Assembly: GCA_009917695.1 (NCBI GenBank)
Contig: JAACJG010000004.1
Span: forward strand, 124,001 to 188,000
DNA from: Candidatus Rifleibacterium amylolyticum
GTDB taxonomy: Bacteria > Muiribacteriota > Ozemobacteria > Ozemobacterales > Ozemobacteraceae
Direction: 5' to 3'
DNA length: 64,000 nt
A model generated the notes under the pieces. That model did no database searches and was not told the DNA's origin. It saw nothing but the letters and a program-made list of their open reading frames with translations. A program made the position numbers and the translations under genes. Positions 33,899-42,597 of the stretch are shown here, in pieces (position 1 is the first letter of the stretch; each line of letters begins with the position of its first letter).

Positions 33899-33930
33899 AG
33901 ATCTGCCGGCAACGAATTGTCGGCAGATCT
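33899..33930 (-). terminator. Hairpin downstream of ssb
   Basis: AGATCTGCCGGCAA and TTGTCGGCAGATCT form a stem with one mismatch, about 15 bases after the ssb stop at 33946. No T-run follows on the minus strand, so its strength as an intrinsic terminator is doubtful. Confidence 0.45.
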
Positions 33931-33945
33931 TCGAAGCTCAGAGGA

Positions 33946-34320
33946 TTACATTATTGCCGGTTCTTCTTCAGTGCGGGAGCTTTCTTTGCCAGAGCGATTG
34001 AGAAAGGTCACCTGATCGCCGACAACCTGTGTAATATACTGGGTCTGCCCTTCACGATTCTTGTAGCATCTCGTTTGCAGACGGCCTTCGACAAGAACAG
34101 CGCCGCCCTTTTTGAGGTAACGCGCACAGGTCTCGGCGGTGCCATTCCAGACTATGATACGAAAATAGGCTGTTTCTTTGTGTTTTTCGCCATCCTGCGA
34201 GCGCCACTGCTTGTTGACCGCTACCGGGAACACGGTCATTGCTTTGCCGTTGCTGGTTTCTTTAAGCTGTGGGTCGCTTGCCAGATTGCCTGCCAGAATC
34301 ACACGATTAACACTTACCAT
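33946..34320 (-). CDS. ssb: Single-stranded DNA-binding protein
   Basis: The 124-residue protein has the bacterial SSB oligonucleotide-binding fold: VNRVILAGNLASDPQLKET at the start, then ETAYFRIIVWNGTAE, CARYLKKGGAVLVEGRLQTR and a shortened tail. The usual acidic tip that binds partner proteins (DDDIPF) is not present; the chain ends in EEEPAIM, which may be a diverged version. It coats single-stranded DNA in replication and repair. Confidence 0.92.
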   Translation of the reverse strand: MVSVNRVILAGNLASDPQLKETSNGKAMTVFPVAVNKQWRSQDGEKHKETAYFRIIVWNGTAETCARYLKKGGAVLVEGRLQTRCYKNREGQTQYITQVVGDQVTFLNRSGKESSRTEEEPAIM

Positions 34321-34405
34321 TGTTTTCCCTCCAAAATTTCAGGCTGACCTTTTTAACTGGTCGCAATAGTTAATCAGCCGAAAAACGATTTGGGGAAAAA
34401 ATATT

Positions 34406-35218
34406 TTAGATTCTTTTGCGCAGGCGGTAATAAATCAGGCCTAACCACTCATGCAGAGCGGCGCGCATTGAGGTCAGATAATTTTCGGAACTGTAAAAAA
34501 TGTTAGTGCGATTATGAACCGGTGCCGGCAATACGTTAAAGCCAGCCTGACTGAACGTCAAAAAACTCCGGTAAATGTGGGCGCCGCTGGTAACCAGAAG
34601 AATTGTATCTATATTGTCTGCCGCCAGAGCTTTACGGGCATAGCTGGCCTCAGTAAATGTTGTCGTGATCTCGGGGCTGACAAATATGGTAAAGCTGGCC
34701 GGGTCAAGGTTTAACAGCTGGGTATAGCTGGCAACCCAGCCATATTCAAGGTGGCCGGTTCTTGTTGAATATCCGGTGCTTATGTAGAGATGTGGAGCTC
34801 GTCCCGCTTTAAGAAGATTTACGCCATGTGTGATTCTCTGTATGCCGCTTAACTGAAACTCGCCTGTCTTTGTCGCGCCCGAAGCAAGTACCAGAATAGC
34901 CGGCGCGTCAGCGGTCGAATGTTCCATGAGCAGAGGGCGCGCCAGATAGCCACCCAGCGGGTAAACATAGCAGGCAAGAATGATCAGCAACAGAAAAATG
35001 TTGCCGGCTACCAGACATGAAAGGAATTCAGACTTCTTTGCCTGGCCTTTTCCTGCCATTGCATTAACGCAACTACGCCAGAATGATATTGCCAGAAACC
35101 CTGCAACAGCAATTAAAACCGCCGTTGCAATTTCTTTGGCAGGCTGATGCAACTGGTCTATCCAGATAAACAGAATAAGGGGAGTCAAAAACAGCAATGC
35201 TTTGAGAATCTTGTGCAT
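34406..35218 (-). CDS. DUF218 / YdcF-ElyC-SanA-like membrane protein
   Basis: The 270-residue protein has two to three N-terminal membrane segments, then a soluble domain with AILVLASGA, SGIQRITHGVNLLKAGRAP, TEASYARKAL and LLVTSGAHIYRSFLTF, the pattern of the DUF218 family. Members such as ElyC and SanA affect envelope integrity and lipid-carrier or peptidoglycan metabolism, but the reaction is not settled. Its start lies three bases after the comEC stop, so it probably shares that transcript. Confidence 0.75.
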   Translation of the reverse strand: MHKILKALLFLTPLILFIWIDQLHQPAKEIATAVLIAVAGFLAISFWRSCVNAMAGKGQAKKSEFLSCLVAGNIFLLLIILACYVYPLGGYLARPLLMEHSTADAPAILVLASGATKTGEFQLSGIQRITHGVNLLKAGRAPHLYISTGYSTRTGHLEYGWVASYTQLLNLDPASFTIFVSPEITTTFTEASYARKALAADNIDTILLVTSGAHIYRSFLTFSQAGFNVLPAPVHNRTNIFYSSENYLTSMRAALHEWLGLIYYRLRKRI

Positions 35219-35220
35219 GG

Positions 35221-37443
35221 TTATTGTTCAGGCCTCAGTTCATTCTGGATTTTGCGCCTGGCTTCGATATCGAATTCGATAAATTCACGACACCAGCTGA
35301 GGAGGTCGCGGCGCAGAGAGAGATGCTGCTCGAGCGCTTCGTCTGAAGAATTGCCGGCAACGATTCTTTCGAGCTGATTGCGGGCGCGCCCATAGATCGA
35401 TTGCGCGCGTGAAACCAGCAGCATAAAGTTTTCGTCATGGGCTCTTGTCAGCAACTGCGAATTCAAAATGGCGTCAGCCAGAATCGATGTGGCCAGATAG
35501 CGGTCGCGCACTACATGATCCACTCTGATATCGCCAGGTTGCGGTGATGGAAAGATGTGACTGCTGACCCTGTTGATAATTTCATTGCCAACTAATGCCA
35601 GCAGATATATATGCGCCTGCAGCAGGCGCTCTGGCTCTTTTCGGAGCTGGCTTCCGTCAAGATCTATGAGTTGATGATAAAGATTCTGCATGTCGATGCT
35701 GAGCAGAGATAAAGGCAGAAGATCAGAACCTCTGTCGGCTGAAGACTTGAGTGGTCTGCGTCGACAGCCAAGAAGAAGGGCGTCGATTGCTCTGATCAGC
35801 TTTTCGTCGCGAAAGGGGTTGTTTATGCGGTAATCGGGTGGAACAGGCTTCTCTGGTTCGCTGGAAACCGGCTGGGCTGGTTTTGTTGGCTCTGTCGTCA
35901 GCTCAGGCGTTCTCAAGCGAAAAGAGCTCTCTGTCGAAGGCTTTTCCTGAGGATGCAGGCTGGTCAGATTCCCGGACAGGCTGAGTTCTCTATTGTTCAG
36001 CAGGCTGATAGTGTAGAGAAATAGAGCGAAGAAAAAAGCGATGCTTATTCCTGAAAGATTTCCTGCGTAAAAAAAGTGACCGGGCAGGCTTGCAGCCTTC
36101 TGAAGAAACATAAGCATACCATCTATCAGCAGAGTCAGCGCAGGAGCCAGCAACAGCGCCAGTGATGGAAAAGCTGGCGCCAGAATGACAATTAAAAAGG
36201 AAATTGGCAGAATATAGCCGAAAACCCACAGCAACATGGGATTGACCAGTAATGCAACAAGAGAGACAGAGCCGAAAAGCAGTGCAGTCATGGGTATGGT
36301 CGCAATATTTGCCGCCAGTGCAGCAGCCAGATAACGCGACAGATTTTTTGGGAAAAAAAGCGTTTTGAACAGATTTTCGAGAGGCCGACGCAGAAATATA
36401 ATGCCCAGCACGGCAGTAAAACTCAATAAAAACGCGGCATTGGCAATATTTTGCGGGTCATACAGCAGCAAGAGCAGAGCAGCCAGTGAAACAGCTCTGA
36501 TTGGAGAAGGAGATGCTTCGAGGTGAAGAACTACCGAAATGCAGAGATACATGGCTAACGCACGCCAGATTGATGGGCTGCCAGAAGTTGTCATGGCATA
36601 TGCGATAAGAATTGCTGCTGTGAGCAGACTGCGTGATATAGGTGGTATTTTCAGCCAGTGAAAAATGGCTGCAAGCAACATTATGAGTACCATCAGATGC
36701 TGGCCTGACACCGCCAGAAGATGGCTGATGCCGGTTTCTCTGAATAGCTGGCGGTCTTCGACACTGATGCCTGAAGTATCGCCAAGAATAAAACCGGTTA
36801 CGATCGCCGCGTGTCTTCTGGGTAGAGCCATTTTGAGGCTGTTTCTGATCTGAAGCTGGAGCTTGCCAAAGAATCTTCCGGGAGCGAGAATTCCGCTTTC
36901 GGGGTGCAGGTTGCTGCCTTTGAAAACAGGATTCCGTGCAATCTGGGTGATCGAAAACTTGCCGGAACATGAATATCTTTGTTCGGGTTCTGGTATAAAT
37001 TCGCAGGCAGATATTCTGCAATCTATTGCAATGGGCATGCGAACCAGCTGGTCATCGAATTCAAATTCCGCGTCAACCATTCGAAAAGATGCTGAGTCGG
37101 TATGTAAACTCCGGTAATCGCCGCGAAAAGTTCCGGTCAGACGGCCTTTTACTCCATCCAGTTTGAAAAGTTCAGCAAATTCATAACCAGGCGGAACTCT
37201 GACCAGTGAATAAAACACGCCAGCGCAGAGAGCCCCGGTAATCAGGAAATGCCAGCGATATCGTTGGAGAAAGTCCGGGAGACTCAGAATCACTGCGAAA
37301 GCAGTCAGTGTAAAGAACAGCCATGCCGTGTCTCTGGCAAACATTTCAGCAGCTGAAATGCCGATGACAAAGAACACCGTGAACAATGGCAGTATCTCAA
37401 GCTGCGGAACCGATATTTCCCGGGATTTTCCTGACTTTTCCAT
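35221..37443 (-). CDS. comEC: ComEC/Rec2-like DNA-uptake channel without metallo-beta-lactamase domain
   Basis: The 740-residue protein has N-terminal membrane helices and a DUF4131-type region (residues ~40-200), then the ComEC competence domain with ISHLLAVSGQHLMVLIML (about 233-250) and many helices to about residue 480. In most ComEC proteins a periplasmic metallo-beta-lactamase nuclease domain follows. Here there is instead a Pro/Glu-rich linker and a charged helical region of about 220 residues that I do not recognise. No HxHxDH motif is present. ComEA is encoded at 39687. A perfect 22-bp palindrome lies against the start codon, with no separate ribosome site. Confidence 0.8.
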   Translation of the reverse strand: MEKSGKSREISVPQLEILPLFTVFFVIGISAAEMFARDTAWLFFTLTAFAVILSLPDFLQRYRWHFLITGALCAGVFYSLVRVPPGYEFAELFKLDGVKGRLTGTFRGDYRSLHTDSASFRMVDAEFEFDDQLVRMPIAIDCRISACEFIPEPEQRYSCSGKFSITQIARNPVFKGSNLHPESGILAPGRFFGKLQLQIRNSLKMALPRRHAAIVTGFILGDTSGISVEDRQLFRETGISHLLAVSGQHLMVLIMLLAAIFHWLKIPPISRSLLTAAILIAYAMTTSGSPSIWRALAMYLCISVVLHLEASPSPIRAVSLAALLLLLYDPQNIANAAFLLSFTAVLGIIFLRRPLENLFKTLFFPKNLSRYLAAALAANIATIPMTALLFGSVSLVALLVNPMLLWVFGYILPISFLIVILAPAFPSLALLLAPALTLLIDGMLMFLQKAASLPGHFFYAGNLSGISIAFFFALFLYTISLLNNRELSLSGNLTSLHPQEKPSTESSFRLRTPELTTEPTKPAQPVSSEPEKPVPPDYRINNPFRDEKLIRAIDALLLGCRRRPLKSSADRGSDLLPLSLLSIDMQNLYHQLIDLDGSQLRKEPERLLQAHIYLLALVGNEIINRVSSHIFPSPQPGDIRVDHVVRDRYLATSILADAILNSQLLTRAHDENFMLLVSRAQSIYGRARNQLERIVAGNSSDEALEQHLSLRRDLLSWCREFIEFDIEARRKIQNELRPEQ

Positions 37444-37465
37444 AATGTAGAATGCATTCTACATT
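37444..37465. promoter_or_regulatory. Perfect 22-bp palindrome at the comEC start
   Basis: AATGTAGAATG followed by CATTCTACATT is a perfect inverted repeat with no spacer. It directly touches the comEC ATG and occupies the place of the ribosome site. It may be an operator or an mRNA hairpin controlling competence gene expression. Confidence 0.55.
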
Positions 37466-37487
37466 CTTCGTCATCGAAAAAAAAGGG

Positions 37488-38459
37488 TCAATCAAGTCTT
37501 AATATCGACAGTGCCGGATGTTTTACCTGCAGGGTATAAATAGCGCCGTTTTTGTCTATCCAGTCGGGGCGGTTGACGTCGTAACCAGGGTCTTGCAACG
37601 CGGTTGTGCGCTTTTTGACTATTCTTCCTTCCGGGTCGAGGGCTATATAATGCCGTGCCATGGATGTGTCATAAACTACATACAGATTTTTCTGGCTGTC
37701 ATAGCCGATAAGAGAGCACCATACTATCGGATTCTCGGCGTTTAGACGTGCCAGTCTGGTCAGTTCTGTCCCTGGTTTTTCGCTCGTCAGAATATGCCAT
37801 TCGGTAAATTCGCCGTCACTGGCTGATATCAGTGACATGCGCGAAGACTCGTCAATGGCCAGTCCGATGTGTCCTGCCAGAGTTTTTTGCGGCCTGCCAT
37901 CGCGGCTAAGAATTACAGTCTGGCGCAGGGCAACGTCTTCGATGTATATCTTGCCTTCACCATCGCTGTGAATGCGGTTTATCTGCGACCAGTGCTGGGC
38001 ATTCCCCGGCTGTGGCGATCTGAAAGCGCGTGCCTTGCCGCTGCGCACGTCTATTTCGATTATGGCATTGTTGGAGGCATCAGCTGCCAGCAGTTTGCCG
38101 TTTATACTGGCAACCAGATCGATCAACAGCGGATCAGAGGCCAGTCCGGCTTCTTTTGCCGCATTTATCAGGTCATATTCACGACCCTGGCGACCAGTGT
38201 CGTCAAAAGCAAGAACGCGGGCGTTAAGGCTGTCGCCAACCCAGAGATTGCCATTTTTGTCGGTGATAAAAGCCATGGGCCCCTGAAAAGGGCCGTCGAG
38301 CATGCTGCCATCTTCTTCGTTCAGCCACATTAGCTGCTTTTCGCCGCTTCCCTGAGAAAAAACCAGCCAACTGCTGAAGTTAGCGTCGGCTGGTTCGGGG
38401 TTCAATGCAAAAGTTATATTGCTGATCATTATCAGCAGAAAAACACAAAATCTAATCAT
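37488..38459 (-). CDS. Secreted NHL/SMP-30-like beta-propeller protein
   Basis: The 323-residue protein has a signal peptide (MIRFCVFLLIMISNITFA). Repeats of the kind DKNGNLWVGDSLNARVLAFD, INGKLLAADASNNAIIEID, DGEGKIYIED and DSQKNLYVVYDTS are typical of six-bladed NHL or SMP-30-type propellers. No catalytic metal site is apparent. It probably binds a partner in the periplasm or on the surface. It sits between comEC and the NlpC/P60 hydrolase on the same strand. Confidence 0.65.
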   Translation of the reverse strand: MIRFCVFLLIMISNITFALNPEPADANFSSWLVFSQGSGEKQLMWLNEEDGSMLDGPFQGPMAFITDKNGNLWVGDSLNARVLAFDDTGRQGREYDLINAAKEAGLASDPLLIDLVASINGKLLAADASNNAIIEIDVRSGKARAFRSPQPGNAQHWSQINRIHSDGEGKIYIEDVALRQTVILSRDGRPQKTLAGHIGLAIDESSRMSLISASDGEFTEWHILTSEKPGTELTRLARLNAENPIVWCSLIGYDSQKNLYVVYDTSMARHYIALDPEGRIVKKRTTALQDPGYDVNRPDWIDKNGAIYTLQVKHPALSILRLD

Positions 38460-38515
38460 GTTAACAGCTCTGATCTCCGTTCTGACTTCTGTTGCCTTAC
38501 GGCAGCTTCATTATG

Positions 38516-39517
38516 TCAGGTTTTGGAGAGGCGGTCAAGCATGGTATCCATGTTTTTGACACGATATACGCCGGCCCAGCGTGAAGCGTAGCGTGCTGGC
38601 AGTACTTCGATACGCACACCGGAATAACCAACTTTTCCGGCTATTCTGGTTGAACTGTTTACTCTGGTAGGGGTGGAATGGGCTATGATTGGCTGGCCAG
38701 ACGGAGTGTAGCCCATGAACAGGCCTACATGCCCTACGCCGCTGCTGCCGGGGTTCATGACAAAGACATCGCCGGGCCTGATCAGATCACGAGGACTGGG
38801 CGGTGGAAACTTGCTGGTGATTTTATTGGTATGCTGAGTCTTGTAAACCTGGCTCGAAGGATACCAGCTGTTTTTCGGAAAAACTGGCGCGACACCAGCG
38901 GCAGCTGACATTTTCTGAATGAATTGTCCGACAAAGCCTGAACAGTCAGTTTTTTCGGCATAGCCAGAGGTATATTTGTGACCGGCACCAAAGACGTAAG
39001 CTTTGTTGCTGGAGCAGAATTTTTCGACAATATCAAAAACCGATTTGAACATTTTGGCGTTGTAGCCGAAGCGCGCGGGGTCGAGGGTGCCATCGGGGAG
39101 TGTGCCGACCGGCCCAACAACAGACCCTGAATTGCCTGGATTGTTGACAGCGGCTCGTTCGTCACCGACTTCGACGTAGTTACTGTGAACATACGCATAG
39201 CCACCGTTGTATTCGATTTTGTACCAGCTGCCTTCCTTGCCGACGATCTTGAGCTTGTCGCCGTCATAAAGCTTGCCGATGATTTTGCCCCAGGGTCTGG
39301 TTCTGACATTCAATCTGGTGCGTACATTAACAAAACCAATTTGACTCGAAGGTGCCTTGCTGCCGGCATCGGCCGAGTTAACAGCTGCGCTGTTACCACT
39401 CTGACTGACCGAAGCATCAATTGAAATCTGATCGACGTTAAAGGGATTGCCGGCTATGGCGATGCAGGCAACCATAATGCCTGCCAGAGCCATGAAGATA
39501 ATGTTCCGGTATTTCAT
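38516..39517 (-). CDS. Secreted SH3-domain NlpC/P60 peptidoglycan hydrolase
   Basis: The 333-residue protein has a signal peptide (residues 1-23, ending near IAIAGN) and a bacterial SH3 domain (about 60-120: RLNVRTRPWG, GDKLKIVGKEGSWYKIEY). A C-terminal NlpC/P60 domain follows with the catalytic Cys in TDCSGFVGQF and His in GVGHVGLFMG and IIAHS. Such enzymes cut stem peptides of peptidoglycan, usually between D-Glu and diaminopimelate. Only a secretory signal is seen, so it acts in the periplasm. Confidence 0.85.
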   Translation of the reverse strand: MKYRNIIFMALAGIMVACIAIAGNPFNVDQISIDASVSQSGNSAAVNSADAGSKAPSSQIGFVNVRTRLNVRTRPWGKIIGKLYDGDKLKIVGKEGSWYKIEYNGGYAYVHSNYVEVGDERAAVNNPGNSGSVVGPVGTLPDGTLDPARFGYNAKMFKSVFDIVEKFCSSNKAYVFGAGHKYTSGYAEKTDCSGFVGQFIQKMSAAAGVAPVFPKNSWYPSSQVYKTQHTNKITSKFPPPSPRDLIRPGDVFVMNPGSSGVGHVGLFMGYTPSGQPIIAHSTPTRVNSSTRIAGKVGYSGVRIEVLPARYASRWAGVYRVKNMDTMLDRLSKT

Positions 39518-39686
39518 CTCTTTCGCTCCTGTACCTTTCGGTCTGGACTATAAATATATACGCTCGAACGTGAATAAAGTTTCAGTAATAATTATGTACA
39601 AAAGACAAAATAACTCACTGCTGAGGCAACACTCAGCCCATATGGTCAATTATAATGAAAAAGTCTGGTGGCGCCATGCCATTTTT

Positions 39687-40121
39687 TTACCTGTTATCAG
39701 TCGGATCGTTTGCATTCAATCTAACTCCGGCTTCTTTGAGATTTTCAATTTTTGTGTTGCTCATTCCTTTTACCCGGTCATGCAGGTCACGCCAGTCATA
39801 GAACTCAGAGAAAGAACGCTCTTTGATGATCAGCGCAGCGGTTTTTGAGCCTATGCCCGGGCAGGACATCAGTTGTTCATGGGTGGCCATATTGATTACG
39901 ACGCGGTTGACTGCGATCTTCTCGTTATGCTCAGCAATGCCTGCCAGCTGATATTCGCTGGTATCATCATGGCTGATTACAACAGTTGCCGGCCCGTCTG
40001 GCCAGACTTCAGAAATATGTAACGCCCGGGGGGGTGTCATGGCCGACCAGACCCCAAGTAATAAAGGTATGCAGATGAGAATGCGAAAATGTCTGGCGTT
40101 GAGGTGGCTCATGCAAAGCAT
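39687..40121 (-). CDS. comEA: ComEA-like helix-hairpin-helix DNA-binding protein
   Basis: The 144-residue protein has an N-terminal membrane anchor (ILICIPLLLGVW). A C-terminal double helix-hairpin-helix follows (VINMATHEQLMSCPGIGSKTA, then FYDWRDLHDRVKGMSNTKIENL), the ComEA DNA-receptor fold. With ComEC on the same strand 2.2 kb away, it points to DNA uptake. Its start overlaps the LeuRS-like gene by 13 bases; a second ATG at 40112 is an alternative. Confidence 0.8.
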   Translation of the reverse strand: MLCMSHLNARHFRILICIPLLLGVWSAMTPPRALHISEVWPDGPATVVISHDDTSEYQLAGIAEHNEKIAVNRVVINMATHEQLMSCPGIGSKTAALIIKERSFSEFYDWRDLHDRVKGMSNTKIENLKEAGVRLNANDPTDNR

Positions 40122-40867
40122 ATCTGCAGGCCTTCAGCAAGATTTTTAATGTTTACCGTTCTGTTTCCTGCGGCTTTTTTTACCCAGCGGATTTTGAGCA
40201 GCTCACCGACGGGGTCCTGGTCGAAACTGCCTCTTGCAAAGACTTTCCAATGCCATCCGCCGCCAGGCAGAGCAAATCTTATACAGGCAAACTCGCTAAA
40301 ATTCTGGATAAGCCAGGGCATTGCCAAGGGAATGCCAGATGCGTCTGTGAGATTGAATCTTGCCCAAAGCGGGCAGTAAGGATAAACCGCACTGATGATC
40401 AGGTTTTTTTGCAGCGGATTAAGGTTTTGCCCCGGAGGAGCTTCGCGCAACGCCCGGCGTATCTGGGAAAAGCCGCAATAAGCCCTGCTGCGTCCGATTA
40501 TGTGGTCGTAGCTCTGCAGTGCCGCTTCAAGCCACGGCGCAGTCGAAAACGATTTGCTCTCGCATTGGTTGAACTGCATGTCGAGCCGTGCCAGCCATTT
40601 GAAGGATGATTCGAGCAGGGAGCTCGCGGGCACGCTTCCCTGGGCACAAATATGTGCGATTCTCGCGGCGTCGATACCGTATTCCTCGACCAGCGACCTG
40701 TCGATTACCGGGACTGAGCCAGTCGGGTCTATCCAGGCGTGTTCGAGTTCGTTCCACAGCATTTTACAACGCTGCCTGATATCTTGATCAAGACTGGCGG
40801 TAGAAAAAGAAGCAGGCCATCTTTTTGCCTGCTTCTCGATTCGATGCGGATTGTATCGGGCGGTCAA
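40109..40867 (-). CDS. Leucyl-tRNA synthetase-like remnant lacking the catalytic and editing domains (tentative)
   Basis: The 252-residue protein starts TARYNPHRIEKQ, which resembles the LeuRS N-terminus (YNPHxIExKWQ in Thermus). It continues directly with LVEEYGIDAARIAHICAQ and SFKWLARL, corresponding to the part after KMSKS (EKYGADxARLxxLFAxPP, then GAxRFLxRx). Next come VYPYCPLWARFNL, like the anticodon-binding NPFxPHxxEELW, and a tail GNRTVNIKNLAEGLQICFA like the LeuRS C-terminus. About 500 residues with HIGH, the editing domain and KMSKS are missing. I made this match from memory of LeuRS sequences, so it is tentative. The start is TTG, coupled to the TPR gene stop (TTGA). A terminator-like hairpin lies in codons 11-22. 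Confidence 0.5.
   Translation of the reverse strand: MTARYNPHRIEKQAKRWPASFSTASLDQDIRQRCKMLWNELEHAWIDPTGSVPVIDRSLVEEYGIDAARIAHICAQGSVPASSLLESSFKWLARLDMQFNQCESKSFSTAPWLEAALQSYDHIIGRSRAYCGFSQIRRALREAPPGQNLNPLQKNLIISAVYPYCPLWARFNLTDASGIPLAMPWLIQNFSEFACIRFALPGGGWHWKVFARGSFDQDPVGELLKIRWVKKAAGNRTVNIKNLAEGLQICFA
40804..40836 (-). terminator. Terminator-like hairpin inside the 5' end of the LeuRS-like gene
   Basis: On the minus strand AGAAGCAGGC and GCCTGCTTCT form a perfect 10-bp stem with a 9-base loop, followed by TTTTC. It lies about 30 bases after the TPR gene stop and could end or attenuate the transcript there. Confidence 0.6.
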
Positions 40868-41577
40868 TTGGTCAGAATACCCCAGAGGCTGCGAGTTTTT
40901 TCGTTGTCGATTCCTGCGTCAGTTGTGGCAAAAAACAACAATTCGCGAGCCTGATTGAGAATGGCCGGCTCGTTCAGAGCCTTGCCACATGCAATCAAAA
41001 ATCGGATTTCAAATATGAAGAAGTCCTGGTCGGATGGCTGAGATATTTTTTCGACTTCAAGCAGATCTTTCATTGCCTGTTCATAGTCGCCATCGTTAAA
41101 AGTTTTGCAGAGCTTCGAGACTTCCCGTGCCGTTGCCGTTGTCGCGGAAAGTTCGGCCTTGCGTTCGCCTTCCGGCAGATGTTTGAGATCTTCCTCGGCC
41201 CGCGCCACCCATTCGTCTGCGCTTTTCAGGTCGAAAAACTTTTCGTGTGCAATAGCCAGTGACACACTGATCGCGATCTCATGTATCTCATCAGGGGTGA
41301 CCTGGTTTTCGGCGGCATTAAAACGTCGATAAAAGTTTAGCGACGAGTTGAAAGTCGCCAGCGCCTCTTTGAAAAGCGGGTAGGCCTTTTCAGGGCTGCC
41401 TGAATTGAACAGCTGATAGCCATCGGCAAGCAGCTTTTCCTGCTGTTGCTGCATTTTGCTTCCCTGACTGTAGATTACTCCGGCGACTATAAGCCCTGCC
41501 ACAAGCAGAAGTATCACCAATATAAGGGCGATTCCGCCTGCGCGTACCGGAAAATGACGGTCAGTAATCTTCTTCAT
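40864..41577 (-). CDS. Membrane-anchored TPR-like protein
   Basis: The 237-residue protein starts MKKITDRHFP and has one transmembrane helix (GIALILVILLLVAGLIVAGVI), then a helical region with TPR-like repeats (LADGYQLFNSGSPEKAYPLFKEAL). I set the start at 41577, overlapping the DUF2225 stop by 17 bases; the longer open frame reads into that gene. It probably serves as a scaffold on the periplasmic face. It is coupled to the DUF2225 gene before it and the LeuRS-like gene after it. Confidence 0.65.
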   Translation of the reverse strand: MKKITDRHFPVRAGGIALILVILLLVAGLIVAGVIYSQGSKMQQQQEKLLADGYQLFNSGSPEKAYPLFKEALATFNSSLNFYRRFNAAENQVTPDEIHEIAISVSLAIAHEKFFDLKSADEWVARAEEDLKHLPEGERKAELSATTATAREVSKLCKTFNDGDYEQAMKDLLEVEKISQPSDQDFFIFEIRFLIACGKALNEPAILNQARELLFFATTDAGIDNEKTRSLWGILTN

Positions 41578-42535
41578 CTGGTTCGTCCTGTGGAATTGGT
41601 AGATTTTTCTGGGTTGTTGCTTCCTGGCGCATTTCTCTGGCCTGGTTAACAAACCAGAGGATGATGCCCTGGGCACTCTGGCTTCCATAGATGATCTGCT
41701 CGAGAAAGCGGTTGCTTTCGTCGATTTTGCCAAGCAACCGATTTGCTCCGGCCAGTATATACATTATTTCAAAAACTCTTGACTGTGGCAGGTTTTCTTT
41801 GGGAATGCGTGTGCCATCGGGCATAAATGCGTCGTCTATGCCGGTTGCCTTGTTGGTGATTTCCAGAAACGCGACTGCTTCGGTGAGATAGGCTTCTTCA
41901 AAAGCCTTGAATCGCTCTTTAAGGGCGGGATCAGTGGTTCCTTCGAAGGCGTCTCTGGCGGTCCAGGCACCGTTCAGGTAGGTATAACCGAGCAGACGAT
42001 GATTGGCGCGTCTGGCTTTTAAGCAGATGGCTGCAAGCTCCCAGGATCTGATTGCGGCTTCGAGGTCGCCGTCTCTCTGGAGCTCATTATAAGGCTTGCC
42101 CTTTTCGATTATGCTGGCGGCGGCTTTACGCAGAAGAGGCGAAATCTGGCGCAATATGGTGATATTGGCGTTAGTGAGTTCGCGCAGCTTTTCAGCTTCG
42201 ACATCTTTCCAGATCTGCTGGCCGCTTGAAGCAGCGCGAACACGGCTGGCTGCTTCCCATTGTGACTTGTGGCTGTCGAGAAGTTGCTTGCGTCGCATGT
42301 CTTCGATGTTCATCTGCGGGCAGAAAAACTTGTCTTCAGCCGAGAAAAAGCAGTGCGGGCAGACGCAGACATTGAAATATCGCGGATTTATCGAGCCAAG
42401 ATATACTGGACGGTAATCTATATCGCGCTTATCAAGGCTGAATTGTTTTTTACGCAGAAGATAGCGGGTAAATTCCTTTTCACAGATGGGGCATACAATA
42501 TCTTTGGGTAGAAAGAGTTTTTCATTTAAAGCCAT
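41561..42535 (-). CDS. DUF2225 protein with N-terminal zinc ribbon
   Basis: The 324-residue protein starts MALNEKLFLPKDIVCPIC. Cys pairs CPICEKEF and CVCPHCFFS form a likely zinc ribbon, followed by a long helical region with TPR-like features. This is the DUF2225 layout, whose function is not known. It overlaps the TPR-like gene downstream, and the pair is probably a functional unit. Confidence 0.75.
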   Translation of the reverse strand: MALNEKLFLPKDIVCPICEKEFTRYLLRKKQFSLDKRDIDYRPVYLGSINPRYFNVCVCPHCFFSAEDKFFCPQMNIEDMRRKQLLDSHKSQWEAASRVRAASSGQQIWKDVEAEKLRELTNANITILRQISPLLRKAAASIIEKGKPYNELQRDGDLEAAIRSWELAAICLKARRANHRLLGYTYLNGAWTARDAFEGTTDPALKERFKAFEEAYLTEAVAFLEITNKATGIDDAFMPDGTRIPKENLPQSRVFEIMYILAGANRLLGKIDESNRFLEQIIYGSQSAQGIILWFVNQAREMRQEATTQKNLPIPQDEPDEEDY

Positions 42536-42597
42536 GATGTCACCGTTTTCTCAAGCGATATATTCGTTAGCATAATTTCTAACACAATACCGTAAAT

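Noticed and set aside
40109-40867. Simple assembly deletion in a normal leuS gene
   Set aside because: The remaining LeuRS-like parts are themselves diverged (no KMSKS, altered C-terminal motifs), which a recent deletion or assembly error would not cause. It cannot be fully excluded without the rest of the genome.
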